Source: a virus. Taken from it: a DNA stretch of 34,937 bases. Shown here in pieces: positions 21,391 through 29,720 of this stretch (position 1 is its first letter; every line of letters begins with the position of its first letter). The position numbers and the translations under genes are program-made. The notes beneath the pieces are model-generated. The model was given only the letters and a program-made list of their open reading frames with translations. It was not told the DNA's origin and made no database searches. The stretch covers positions 1-34,937 of IMG/VR virus record IMGVR_UViG_3300036790_000309. One strand, 5' to 3'.

Positions 21391-22053
21391 ATGTCTTACA
21401 CCATCATGCCGACGATGCCGCTGTCTATGGCAAAGGGTCTGAAAAAGTCTCCGGCATTCAATACGGCATTTCAAAAGGTAGCGGCTGGGCGTGGGAACGC
21501 CTCTGTATCGCTGACTCCCTACGCGCTGTGGGACATGGAATTTGACCTAGACAGCATCACTGGCAATGAAGCTATTGCTTCATCCACCGTCGCAGCATTC
21601 ATGGGAACCATGATGGCATGTCAGGGTCGCAACCAACTATTCCTGTTCACAGATCCACAAGACAACAGTGTTTCGTATGCGAACTCTGGGATGTTGAATG
21701 TCACGAACGGTGCGGCTGCTCCGATGGGGACGACGGGTGACGGAGTCTCAACGCAGTTCCAGCTTGCCCGCTCTATCGGTGGTGTCGCGTGGGACATTAT
21801 TCAGAATCTGAACGGTAGTGCGACCGTCAAGGTCAACGGCTCTGTCGTGACTGCTGTCTCAATTTCCAGCACTGGCGTTGCAACGTTCACTTCGGCGCCC
21901 GCTAATGGCGCAACCATACAGTGGACTGGAAGCTTTTATTTTCTCTGCCGCTTCTCTGAGGACACGATTGATGCAACCCGTTCTTACACCATAAATTCTG
22001 GCACGGACCAGTGGGATTTCACGAGTATAAAGTTCCAAAGTGAATTTGTGTAG
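21391..22053 (+). CDS. Distal tail protein, DUF2460 family
   Basis: The product is 220 aa. The ending FYFLCRFSEDTIDATRSYTI followed by DQWDFTSIKFQSEFV and the middle VNGSVVTAVSISSTGVATFT, with GATIQWTGSFYF, are the hallmarks of DUF2460 (TIGR02217-type). This tail-tip component precedes the DUF2163 hub and NlpC/P60 gene in many siphoviruses and gene transfer agents. The order here is the same. Residues 95-130 are a Gly/Ala/Thr-rich linker. Confidence 0.85.
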   Translation: MSYTIMPTMPLSMAKGLKKSPAFNTAFQKVAAGRGNASVSLTPYALWDMEFDLDSITGNEAIASSTVAAFMGTMMACQGRNQLFLFTDPQDNSVSYANSGMLNVTNGAAAPMGTTGDGVSTQFQLARSIGGVAWDIIQNLNGSATVKVNGSVVTAVSISSTGVATFTSAPANGATIQWTGSFYFLCRFSEDTIDATRSYTINSGTDQWDFTSIKFQSEFV

Positions 22054-22103
22054 TCGTAACAGGAATTCAGAGATAGTGAGAGGATACTCCGATTAAGAGA
22101 CTC
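22053..22103 (+). promoter_or_regulatory. Shared leader motif (DUF2163 gene)
   Basis: GTCGTAACAGG, a spacer, then CAGAGATAGTGAGAGG. It matches the copy at 10836 at TCGTAACAGG and CAGAGATAGTG. The ATG at 22104 is about 20 bases farther away than in other copies, so the element here cannot act only as a ribosome binding site. This favours a transcriptional or RNA-level role. Confidence 0.6.
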
Positions 22104-23033
22104 ATGTCCAGCACGCTGGTTGCTTGGTTAGCCGCCAACAAGAACTGCCTCAAGGCGGATCTTTTTCAGATCACGCTCCCCACTGGCACTGTCTTTTATG
22201 CAACCGAAGGCCAATGGAAAATTACGGTTCCGAGCGGCACCCCCGGCTGGAGCGGATCGACCACAACATTTGAAGCAAACAAGTATGGGCGTTGGCAGCG
22301 CGGCGTCATCACGAGTGAGGCTGGTTTCGATCTGAAAGCGAACACTATGGACCTCATCTGCGTGCCGCAAAGCACAACCACGTATCCGGGCTTGTCATCT
22401 ACAGGTATATTGGCGGCTGCTGCAAGCGGGCTATTCGATGCCGCATCACTCACTGTTTATACGGCTTACTTCGCGGCAGGGCACTACGGCACAATCCCCG
22501 CTGGCGGCATCGAAACAAAGTTTCAGGGAACCATCACGTCGGTAAAAGCGCTCAACCGCCTCAAAGTTGAATTCGAGTGTGGCGATCCGCTGTATCTGGC
22601 GAACCAGAAAGTTCCCAACCGGACGTTTCAGCCAAGCTGTCCGTGGAGCTTCTGCGATTCTAACTGCACGCTCAGCGCCAGCAACTACACGGTGGCTTTC
22701 ACAGCAGCTAGTGGAAGCACGCAGTACGTTCTTGTTCCGACCAGTGCGTTCTCGCAGGCGGCTGGCTACTTTACTCAAGGTGTTGTCACTTGCACAGCTG
22801 GTGCAAATGCTGGACTCAGCCAGACTGTGAAGCTGCATGCTTCTGGTGATCTTGTGACGATGAATCCTTGGATGCTCCCAGTCAGTGCGGGAGATACCTT
22901 CAGCGTCATCGAAGGCTGCGACAAAACGATGACAGCGTGCGCCGGTCGTGTGCAAGCAAACGGAACAGCAGTGAACAATTTGCTGAATTTTGGCGGAACG
23001 CCGTTCACTCCGCCCTCAGCGACTTCACTCTAA
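22104..23033 (+). CDS. Baseplate hub protein, DUF2163 family
   Basis: The product is 309 aa. FQITLPTGTVFYATEGQWKI, EANKYGRWQRGVITSEAGFD and a cysteine-rich centre, FQPSCPWSFCDSNCTLSASN, match DUF2163 (TIGR02218-type) proteins. In gene transfer agents and related siphoviruses this forms the hub between the distal tail ring and the tip megatron. The conserved cysteines, also at EGCDKTMTACAGR, may bind metal. It is followed directly by the peptidase gene. Confidence 0.85.
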   Translation: MSSTLVAWLAANKNCLKADLFQITLPTGTVFYATEGQWKITVPSGTPGWSGSTTTFEANKYGRWQRGVITSEAGFDLKANTMDLICVPQSTTTYPGLSSTGILAAAASGLFDAASLTVYTAYFAAGHYGTIPAGGIETKFQGTITSVKALNRLKVEFECGDPLYLANQKVPNRTFQPSCPWSFCDSNCTLSASNYTVAFTAASGSTQYVLVPTSAFSQAAGYFTQGVVTCTAGANAGLSQTVKLHASGDLVTMNPWMLPVSAGDTFSVIEGCDKTMTACAGRVQANGTAVNNLLNFGGTPFTPPSATSL

Positions 23034-23041
23034 GGGGACTT

Positions 23042-23518
23042 ATGCCGCTCACGACTGAACATAGGGCAAAACTCGTCCGCGAAACAAAGTCATGGATCGG
23101 AACTAGGTACAGAGGATGGAGCAGGGTAAAAGGCAGCAGGGGCGGCGTTGACTGCGGACAAATTCTCGCGGGCGTCTACATCAATGCTGGCTTTCTATCT
23201 CCTGATATTCCCCTGCCGAAGTATTACAGCTTGTCTGTTGCGCAGCACAAAGAATCGACCGAATACATCGACTTAATAAGGACGTATTTTGATGAGATTC
23301 CAGAAGCAGAAGTTCTGCCCGGCGACATCGTTGTTTATAAGCTCGGGCACGCTTTCGCCCACGCGGCGTTGGTTGTTGAGTGGCCGGCTTTCGTAGTTCA
23401 TGCCTTTGCCCACGGTGGCGTGCGCGGTGCATCAGGCGACAAGCACCCGCGCCTGATGAAGACCTCGCGGAAGTTTTTCACGTTGAAGGAAGAGTTCATT
23501 CAGAAAGTGACTGAGTAA
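23042..23518 (+). CDS. Tail-associated NlpC/P60 cysteine peptidase
   Basis: The 158-aa product is an NlpC/P60 peptidase that cuts cell-wall peptides during DNA entry. The nucleophile is Cys38 in GGVDCGQILAGVY. The second catalytic residue is His107 in LGHAFAHAALVV, and His120 in FVVHAFAHGGV is a likely third. The start at 23042 follows AAGGGGA. A longer open frame upstream is an overlap with the hub gene in another frame. It is two bases from the tip protein gene. Confidence 0.85.
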   Translation: MPLTTEHRAKLVRETKSWIGTRYRGWSRVKGSRGGVDCGQILAGVYINAGFLSPDIPLPKYYSLSVAQHKESTEYIDLIRTYFDEIPEAEVLPGDIVVYKLGHAFAHAALVVEWPAFVVHAFAHGGVRGASGDKHPRLMKTSRKFFTLKEEFIQKVTE

Positions 23519-23519
23519 A

Positions 23520-26500
23520 ATGTCCATATTCAGTGAGGGGCAAAAAACCCCAAAGACTGTCAATAATACTTTAATGACTCAGTCCACACAGGGGTATCCG
23601 ATCCCTGCTGCGCTGGGTCAGGTGCGCATCCACCAGAGCCTTATGTTCATCGGACCGATGCAAGAGCAAAAGGTCAGCGGAGCAAAGGGCGGCGGCAAGG
23701 GGGCGAATTCATATCTCTATTACGCTACGGTCGTTGCTGCGCTTTCTGCGACAGAGGTCTCATCTATCGGCAGCGTGTGGGCGGGTCAATCTTGGCTCTC
23801 AACTCTGGGCACGAACGAAGGCATCTCCGTCGTTGCGCATTACTCACCGTCAAGCGCTGCGCTCCTGATTGCAGACAATGGCGTCACGCTGGCAAATACC
23901 TATAGCGATACGTACACAGATTACGGGCAGCCAGCTTCGACGGTCCTGAACGGCACCGACAACGCTCCAATGCAATTGGTCGCGTACAACTATGCGATAT
24001 CGCCAGCGGCTAACTCTTCCGCGCTAACGACAGGACAATATTCGATCAGTACCGCTTCGTTAGGTACGTTCACTCTGTCTGCTGTAGCGAATGCATCGGG
24101 CGGCCATACTGTTTACACTGGCACGTTTAGCTCTCCGAGCGGCTCCTCCAACGGTTTTGTTGGCTTCAAATTCGTAATCGCGGGCTTCACGCATGCCGCC
24201 AACAACGGGACTTTCACTTGCACTGCTTCTTCGGCAACCTCGATCACGCTCAACAATGCAATCGGCGTAGTTGAGACTCATGCTGGCACCGCTAAGGATG
24301 TTGGAAGCACGTATCACTTCTCCTCTGCCGATGCGGGAAAAACAGCAAACGTCTGGTATCAGTTGAACTATTCGCTGCTGGTGCAGCAAGACATCGACGT
24401 GATTCCGTCGTCTTCGGTCATCGGCGGCACAACCGTTCCCTATTCAGTTCAGGTCAGCAACCAATACACTCCAACCTCGAATATCAATGTTCAGTACTAC
24501 GGCGAGAACAATCCGAATGCTGGCGTCACGCTCACGCAAGTCTCTGGCACTCCGACTGTTGCTGGAACCTACAAGTTCGTTGGCGCGGCGAGCATCGGCG
24601 GATCTTACTACACCTATTACCAGTTTTCGGCTGCCGATCTCGGCAACGAGATTATAATGACTTGGGGCTACACGAACCAGTCAGCAGTTGGTCAATCCGC
24701 ACCAGAGCTTATCAACTTCGAGTTGTTCGGTGGTGGACAAGGGCAAGCTGTGTGGCCGTTCTTAGAGAATGGTGGCTCATGGCAACTCGGCGGTGGAAGC
24801 GCCGATGTTGCATCCGGCACGATGCCCGGTGATCCCGGTCAGGCTCTCGGCTATACGAAGATTTCTTACGTCGGCTACGGTCCGATGTTCCTCGGTGAGT
24901 CGGCGCAAGTTCAAGACAACACTTTTGAAATCCTGACCCCTGATGCGTTCGGTGGTGGCATCACCGACTGCAATCCTGTTCAGTGCATTTATCGCGTGCT
25001 CACCGACAATAGCTGGGGCTTGGGCAGCGGCACAGTTCCCTTCCCTGTCTCTGCTATAGACAATGGGTCAAGCGGATCTTGGGGCGGTGCAGTAGGAACG
25101 CCAGGGACTCGTTCTGTGAGCAGCACAGCATGGAACTGGTTCGCTGCTAACAATTTCTTCATCTCACCAAAGCTTGACTCCCAAGAGTCAGCCGCTAGTG
25201 TCATCGGCAAGTGGCTTGAGGCCGGCATGTGCGCGGCGTTCATGTCTGAGGGTCTGCTCAAACTGGTCCCTTACGGCTCGACATCAGCGGCGGCCAACGG
25301 GTGTACGTGGATCGGTCCGCAGTCCTATGTAGCCGCCTTGGACGACACCTGCTTCGTCAGCAAAGAAGGCGAAGATCCGGTCAAGCTGACGCGCTCTCCT
25401 TGGCAAGATGTTATCACCAAGACGCAGATTGGCTTCTGCAACCGAGCCAATCAATATCAAGATGATGTCTGTCAGGAGTCGGATCAAGCTGCAATCAACC
25501 GCTTCGGTCTGCGCGTCGAAGAGCCTGTTTCTTTTGACTTCATCAAGACGCTCACGTCGGCGACCTTTGCAGCCAACATGCGGGTCAAGCGCTCAACGAG
25601 CATACGCAACACCTATGAGTTCGTGCTTCCCTTCATCTATTCCTATCTTGAGCCGATGGACATCGTTACGCTCACGACTTCTAGCGCATGGGCTGCTGGT
25701 CTGAACAACGTCAATCTTAGCGTCAACAATCTGCCTGTCCGCATCACGAAGGTGGAGGATGACCCCGCTGCTGGAATTAAATTCACTTGCGAGGACTATC
25801 AAGCGCTAGCGGCTGAGCCAGTATTGTTCAACAAGCAAATAAGCAGCGCATCGGTGCTGGTCAATCAATGGGCGCAACCCGGTAACTCTGAAGTCGTGAT
25901 GTTCGAAGCAACTAGTAGGCTCACGAAGCAGCAGGGCAACACCATTATGATTGGCGCGTGCGGCACGACGGCGCAGTGGGGCGGCTGCAACATCTGGGTT
26001 TCACGCGATGGTGAGAACTACACCCAAGTCGGAACCATCGAGGATGCAGCACGTATCGGGGTGCTGGCTGATAGCTTTGCATCTGGCTCTGATCCAGACA
26101 CTGTGAATTATCTGGTTGTGGACCTTGCCGAGAACTGCTCTCCGCTGGATGCTGGTTCTGATGCTGATGCCGACAACAATGTGACGATGTGCTTTATCGG
26201 GAGCACCACTGCTGAAGAGGTCATCTCGTATTCAGTTTGTGTAGTCACGGGGGACAACCAGTACTCGATGGGTGATCCTTCACTCGGTGGGTACATCCGG
26301 CGCGGGCAGATGGGCACTTCCATCAACTCATTTGCAGCTGGCTCGTTGTTCATGCGGCTGGATGACAGCGTGTTCCAATACCAATATGATCCGACGTGGG
26401 CTGGGCAAACTCTCTATTTCAAGTTCCAGTCGTTCAACCAGTTCAATAACAATGCTCAGCCGCTGCCCTCTCTCACCGCGACCGCATTCACGGTGCCCGG

Positions 26501-28376
26501 TCTGAATCCGGGCACGATTGACGCAAGCTCGGGACTCGTGCTCAACAGCACGCCAACTATTGGTGCTGGCCCACTCGGTTGGACGCCCGCAGTGTCTAAC
26601 ACGCAAGCCACGATAAATATTGGCAACTACGGTTACTCGGGCATGAGTGCATATGGCTCGCCCGTTATCAACACGTTCTTCTACGCCCGGTTCACAGGTT
26701 GGGTGTTCCCACCATCCACAGGCAAATACACCATCGGCCTGAGCAGCGACGACGGAGCGAACCTTTACTTCGGTGGTCAACTCATTGGGAAAGCCAACCT
26801 TGGCACCGCACGAGCAATGACTGGCAATCTCTCCTATTCTGCTAACTCTTCGGAACAGATTGAACTGACCGCCAACACCCCTTACCAGATCGTGGTGGAG
26901 TGGGCGCAAGGCGCTGGCAATTACGGGTTACAGCTTCTGTGGACTCTGCCCAACGGTACGACTCAGATTATCCCAGCAGCGCGTCTTTCAACTTCGGACA
27001 CAAGCATCACGTCGAACCTCACGCAAACAATCTGGAACGGGTCTAGCGGACTTTACTTTCCAAATGGCGCTGGCCTCATTGATCCAGGCAACACCGTGCT
27101 TTTCGGACCTCCGACCAACGGTGGAGGAACGAGCCTAGTTAACGGTGTTACGGCTGTCACGGGAACTCAGACATCTCCACAAGTCAGCCCGAACACATTC
27201 GTTGGCCCCGGATGGCTAAAAGGGCAGGCATATTCAGCAGCAGGAATCGTTGATATATTCGTGTGCGTTGGTTCCACCACGCAAGGTTACCTGTTCCGCT
27301 TGGACTATCGAAACGGAGCCTCTAGTCTTATTTCAGTCGTATCAAACCTTTCCTCCAGTCTCGGCACCACCATCGCCACGGCTCCCGCAAACTCTGCCGC
27401 AATAACAGGATGGCTGAATTGGGACATTTATGTTGGCTTAAACGGATACATGGCGCTCTGGATCAATGGTGAAGTCGTTTGCCAAGTTGCTGACCTAACC
27501 TATAACACAATTCCATCCAATGGGACTTATACTGGCAATCAGGTTAGATACTTTTACGAAGTCAACACGACTGGCAAGGTGGCTCCAGTTTCCTATGCGG
27601 CGGGGGCGGGCAGCAGCAGCTTGAACGCACAAGGGTCCATCGTGCCAACGCAGCCGTTCGTGATGAGCTTCAGCACTGTCAAGTCTTCGGGAAGCAATGG
27701 CAGCGTGACTTTCACATGGTCAACGCAGACGGTCACTTTAAGCGACGGTAGCACTATCAGCGTGGCATCTGGATCGAAAACGTTCAGCAGTCTCGCTGTG
27801 GCAACCTACTACTGCTACCCATACATTCGTATAACGGACAACACGGTGCAATGGGCGAATGGTGCCACACCGCCGACATCGAATAGCGCAGCCGACGCCA
27901 TCGCGCAGAACTCTGATGGTTGCGCTCCGCTGAGTGTGCAATCCGTAGCTATCGCCAGTGGCTCTGGCTCTGGCACGGGCGGTGGCGGCGGTACTTCTTG
28001 CCCCGCATCGAATGAACTTGTAGATGTGCAGGGTAAAGGGCGTATTGCTGTGGGCGCAGTCAAGCACGGTGACATGCTCAAAGGCTACAGCTTCCAGATG
28101 AAAGCAGATGTCTACCGCAAGGTTGTTTACCTCAACAGCGGAACATGCGCGGCGTGGCGAGTAATCGACGGTCACAAGGTCAGCCCGTGCGAGCCTGTCT
28201 GGAACAAGGATGGAGCTTGCGTCCCTGCATATCAAGTACCCGGCGCGATTCATGACAGCAGCATAGGAACTAAAATCATGATCCATGTGGCTGCTGATGA
28301 ATACGACGAGTGCAACTTCTGGCTATTCGGCGGGAGTGCTCCGCTGCTGGTTCACAACCAAGAAATAGGGAGCTAA
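23520..28376 (+). CDS. Tail tip/host specificity protein with PA14, lectin-like and C-terminal Hint-like regions
   Basis: The 1618-aa product corresponds to the GTA 'megatron' / lambda gpJ position. The N-terminal third builds the tip (GYPIPAALGQVRIHQSLMFI, later GQALGYTKISYVGYGPMFLG). Residues about 660-790 (VKRSTSIRNTYEFVLPFIYS, ITKVEDDPAAGIKFTCEDYQ) are the hub-like part. Residues 1036-1155 are a PA14 carbohydrate-binding domain (FFYARFTGWVFPPSTGKYTI, SSDDGANLYFGGQ). Residues about 1225-1330 look like a LamG/concanavalin fold. After a Gly/Ser linker, residues 1494-1613 resemble a Hint (intein/hedgehog) domain: Cys1494 in SCPASNELVDVQGKGRIAVG, and a terminal LLVHN with His1612-Asn1613 followed by only QEIGS. 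Autoproteolysis is therefore possible. Confidence 0.85.
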   Translation: MSIFSEGQKTPKTVNNTLMTQSTQGYPIPAALGQVRIHQSLMFIGPMQEQKVSGAKGGGKGANSYLYYATVVAALSATEVSSIGSVWAGQSWLSTLGTNEGISVVAHYSPSSAALLIADNGVTLANTYSDTYTDYGQPASTVLNGTDNAPMQLVAYNYAISPAANSSALTTGQYSISTASLGTFTLSAVANASGGHTVYTGTFSSPSGSSNGFVGFKFVIAGFTHAANNGTFTCTASSATSITLNNAIGVVETHAGTAKDVGSTYHFSSADAGKTANVWYQLNYSLLVQQDIDVIPSSSVIGGTTVPYSVQVSNQYTPTSNINVQYYGENNPNAGVTLTQVSGTPTVAGTYKFVGAASIGGSYYTYYQFSAADLGNEIIMTWGYTNQSAVGQSAPELINFELFGGGQGQAVWPFLENGGSWQLGGGSADVASGTMPGDPGQALGYTKISYVGYGPMFLGESAQVQDNTFEILTPDAFGGGITDCNPVQCIYRVLTDNSWGLGSGTVPFPVSAIDNGSSGSWGGAVGTPGTRSVSSTAWNWFAANNFFISPKLDSQESAASVIGKWLEAGMCAAFMSEGLLKLVPYGSTSAAANGCTWIGPQSYVAALDDTCFVSKEGEDPVKLTRSPWQDVITKTQIGFCNRANQYQDDVCQESDQAAINRFGLRVEEPVSFDFIKTLTSATFAANMRVKRSTSIRNTYEFVLPFIYSYLEPMDIVTLTTSSAWAAGLNNVNLSVNNLPVRITKVEDDPAAGIKFTCEDYQALAAEPVLFNKQISSASVLVNQWAQPGNSEVVMFEATSRLTKQQGNTIMIGACGTTAQWGGCNIWVSRDGENYTQVGTIEDAARIGVLADSFASGSDPDTVNYLVVDLAENCSPLDAGSDADADNNVTMCFIGSTTAEEVISYSVCVVTGDNQYSMGDPSLGGYIRRGQMGTSINSFAAGSLFMRLDDSVFQYQYDPTWAGQTLYFKFQSFNQFNNNAQPLPSLTATAFTVPGLNPGTIDASSGLVLNSTPTIGAGPLGWTPAVSNTQATINIGNYGYSGMSAYGSPVINTFFYARFTGWVFPPSTGKYTIGLSSDDGANLYFGGQLIGKANLGTARAMTGNLSYSANSSEQIELTANTPYQIVVEWAQGAGNYGLQLLWTLPNGTTQIIPAARLSTSDTSITSNLTQTIWNGSSGLYFPNGAGLIDPGNTVLFGPPTNGGGTSLVNGVTAVTGTQTSPQVSPNTFVGPGWLKGQAYSAAGIVDIFVCVGSTTQGYLFRLDYRNGASSLISVVSNLSSSLGTTIATAPANSAAITGWLNWDIYVGLNGYMALWINGEVVCQVADLTYNTIPSNGTYTGNQVRYFYEVNTTGKVAPVSYAAGAGSSSLNAQGSIVPTQPFVMSFSTVKSSGSNGSVTFTWSTQTVTLSDGSTISVASGSKTFSSLAVATYYCYPYIRITDNTVQWANGATPPTSNSAADAIAQNSDGCAPLSVQSVAIASGSGSGTGGGGGTSCPASNELVDVQGKGRIAVGAVKHGDMLKGYSFQMKADVYRKVVYLNSGTCAAWRVIDGHKVSPCEPVWNKDGACVPAYQVPGAIHDSSIGTKIMIHVAADEYDECNFWLFGGSAPLLVHNQEIGS

Positions 28377-28378
28377 AC

Positions 28379-28711
28379 ATGGTTTGGATGCTGTCACAAT
28401 TCGTTACGTGTCCGACGTGGAGCACGCCGCACCCAGTCTGCGCTGCTTACTCGAACGGCCATTTGTATCCTGAGCCGCCCGTTACATCGGATGGCTGGGC
28501 GTTCGTTGCCTGCAACTCTGGTTCGCACCAGATTGAGGCTGCGGCACAGGACCCACGAGTGAACATTTACCGCACGCTGTGGGATCCGATCACTCCGCAA
28601 ACGGTGATTAGCTATGCAGCGCAAGGGGCGAAGGCAGGGATGATGCTCGGGCAGTTGATTCAACTCCTTGCACAGACGAACCACAGCTTCATCACGGATA
28701 TGAAGCAATGA
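28379..28711 (+). CDS. Hypothetical protein after the tail tip
   Basis: The product is 110 aa from ATG 28379, with GGGAG well placed inside the tip gene's end. It contains CPTWSTPHPVCAAYSNGHLY, an aromatic- and Pro-rich N-terminus, and a hydrophobic helix AAQGAKAGMMLGQLIQLLAQ near the C-terminus. I do not recognise it. As the last gene of the tail operon it may be a tip accessory or chaperone. A terminator hairpin follows its stop. Confidence 0.7.
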   Translation: MVWMLSQFVTCPTWSTPHPVCAAYSNGHLYPEPPVTSDGWAFVACNSGSHQIEAAAQDPRVNIYRTLWDPITPQTVISYAAQGAKAGMMLGQLIQLLAQTNHSFITDMKQ

Positions 28712-28714
28712 AAA

Positions 28715-28739
28715 GCCGACCAGCAGGGCGCTGATCGGC
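28715..28739. terminator. Bidirectional hairpin between convergent operons
   Basis: GCCGACCAGC (28715-28724) pairs with GCTGATCGGC (28730-28739) with a single C-A mismatch around AGGGC. It ends the rightward tail operon and the leftward cargo operon. The preceding AAAA serves as the U-run on the minus strand. Confidence 0.7.
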
Positions 28740-28762
28740 GTGGTTGATACTGGCGGTGGATT

Positions 28763-28954
28763 TTACAGCGAGATTCTGATGTCTACGTCGTAGTCTCGCT
28801 CTATGGGGAACGTGGTTGTCTTGGTCGCTTTCTGAATACCGAGCTCCGACCGCAGAGCCATGACTCCAGTCTCGCGCGATAGGATGACGCGCAGGTGGTT
28901 GCGTTGTGACTTGCTGAGGGACTTGATGAGATTTGATACGCAGTGGTCCGTCAT
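28763..28954 (-). CDS. Small hypothetical protein coupled to the JAMM gene
   Basis: The product is 63 aa. Its start overlaps the JAMM stop as TAATG, and AGGAG lies eight bases upstream, so the pair is translationally coupled. The sequence (LIKSLSKSQRNHLRVILSRE, RELGIQKATKTTTFPIERDY) is basic and cytoplasmic with no membrane segment. I recognise no family. It might be a partner, chaperone or inhibitor of the JAMM protein. Confidence 0.65.
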   Translation of the reverse strand: MTDHCVSNLIKSLSKSQRNHLRVILSRETGVMALRSELGIQKATKTTTFPIERDYDVDIRISL

Positions 28955-29364
28955 TAGTTTTTCTCCTGTTCTACGGTGCCATCAGGCAGAGCGCACCAAA
29001 TCTCTGAGCGTGTGACCACGCAATTTGGTGCTCCGATTGCGATAGCTGTGTGAATGTCCGTAACGCTAGGTTTCACGCCATCATTCATCGGGTGAGTGTG
29101 GAGCAGCAGCTTGACTGTTCCCGTATGGTTGAATGTTCCTCCCCCGACCCCGCTCTCTTGTCGGTCGAGGGTGGCGTAGGAGACGGCGCCATCGTCGCCA
29201 ATGACTGCGGCATACTCTTCAGTGAACTGCGGGTAGGTGTACGACCGCGATGCGCTGATACGCAGCCTGTTGACGACATCATGGGGGATTGCAACCTGAG
29301 CGCACACGGGAAGCGCTGCTGCACAAAGTGCTAAGATACACGACAGCCTTTGGATTCTCGTCAC
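28954..29364 (-). CDS. Secreted JAMM/JAB-type putative metallopeptidase
   Basis: The product is 136 aa. Residues 1-22 (MTRIQRLSCILALCAAALPV) are a signal peptide with likely cleavage after VCA. Residues 46-105 carry a JAMM-like metal site: Glu49/50 in FTEEYAAVIGDDG, H89-T-H91 in LLLHTHPMND, Ser100 and Asp103 in KPSVTDIHTA. The spacing HTH-x8-S-x2-D is one residue longer than the classical form. Such proteins cut isopeptide or peptide bonds, but secreted single-domain forms are mostly uncharacterised. The start is GTG with AAGGAG six bases before it. As a minus-strand gene in a promoter-bearing operon it is probably expressed in the lysogen. Confidence 0.75.
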   Translation of the reverse strand: MTRIQRLSCILALCAAALPVCAQVAIPHDVVNRLRISASRSYTYPQFTEEYAAVIGDDGAVSYATLDRQESGVGGGTFNHTGTVKLLLHTHPMNDGVKPSVTDIHTAIAIGAPNCVVTRSEIWCALPDGTVEQEKN

Positions 29365-29431
29365 TGGGTTCTCCTTGGGTTAGGCTTTGGTGAGGGCTGG
29401 AACCCTTACCAGAGCCGCTGTTGTTTTGGTG

Positions 29432-29563
29432 CTACTTCACCGCCTTCTTAGGTCTGCCGCCGAGCTTGCCATTCTTGCGTGAAGCACTCTTCTTGGCTGG
29501 CGTTCTTGCTTCTCCGCCCCTCTTTCCAATCTCTCTCAGATACTGTTGAACTGCTTTGTTCAT
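29432..29563 (-). CDS. Small basic protein, first gene of the minus-strand cargo operon
   Basis: The product is 43 aa: MNKAVQQYLREIGKRGGEAR, then a Lys/Ala/Ser-rich part ending NGKLGGRPKKAVK. The 'YL.eIGkrGG.aR......nGklGGRPKk' pattern is common among tiny proteins of Acidobacteriota and may fold as an AT-hook-like DNA contact. A near-consensus promoter lies immediately upstream with no room for a Shine-Dalgarno sequence, so translation would be leaderless. It may regulate its own operon through the palindrome in that promoter. Confidence 0.65.
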   Translation of the reverse strand: MNKAVQQYLREIGKRGGEARTPAKKSASRKNGKLGGRPKKAVK

Positions 29564-29569
29564 GAGACC

Positions 29570-29598
29570 ATAATAATCTAAGCCGCTTAGGTTATCAA
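29570..29598 (-). promoter_or_regulatory. Sigma70-like promoter with palindromic operator in its spacer
   Basis: On the minus strand TTGATA (29593-29598), exactly 17 bases, then TATTAT (29570-29575). The 13-bp palindrome CTAAGC-G-GCTTAG (29578-29590) fills the spacer. The start codon of the 43-aa gene begins seven bases after the -10 box, which predicts a leaderless mRNA. A dimeric repressor on the palindrome would block RNA polymerase directly. Confidence 0.7.
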
Positions 29599-29687
29599 GC
29601 GATTTCTGCGTAACTTATTGCCCGGCAGTAACTTACAGGCAAGTGTCATCCTTTCAATGCCTAACCCGGCTTCTCTTTCCCTGATGT

Positions 29688-29707
29688 GATTTTTGGACCG
29701 CTATATG
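29688..29707 (+). promoter_or_regulatory. CCGCTATATG element 5 (lysis genes)
   Basis: GATTTTTGGACCGCTATATG shares CCGCTATATG with element 4. It is followed by a second copy exactly 33 bp later, and lies about 100 bp before the holin-like gene. Confidence 0.5.
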
Positions 29708-29720
29708 TGGGCGCCTGTGT

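Noticed and set aside
22868-23041. N-terminal extension of the NlpC/P60 gene
   Set aside because: It lies entirely inside the DUF2163 gene in another frame; ATG 23042 with AAGGGGA upstream fits the family start.
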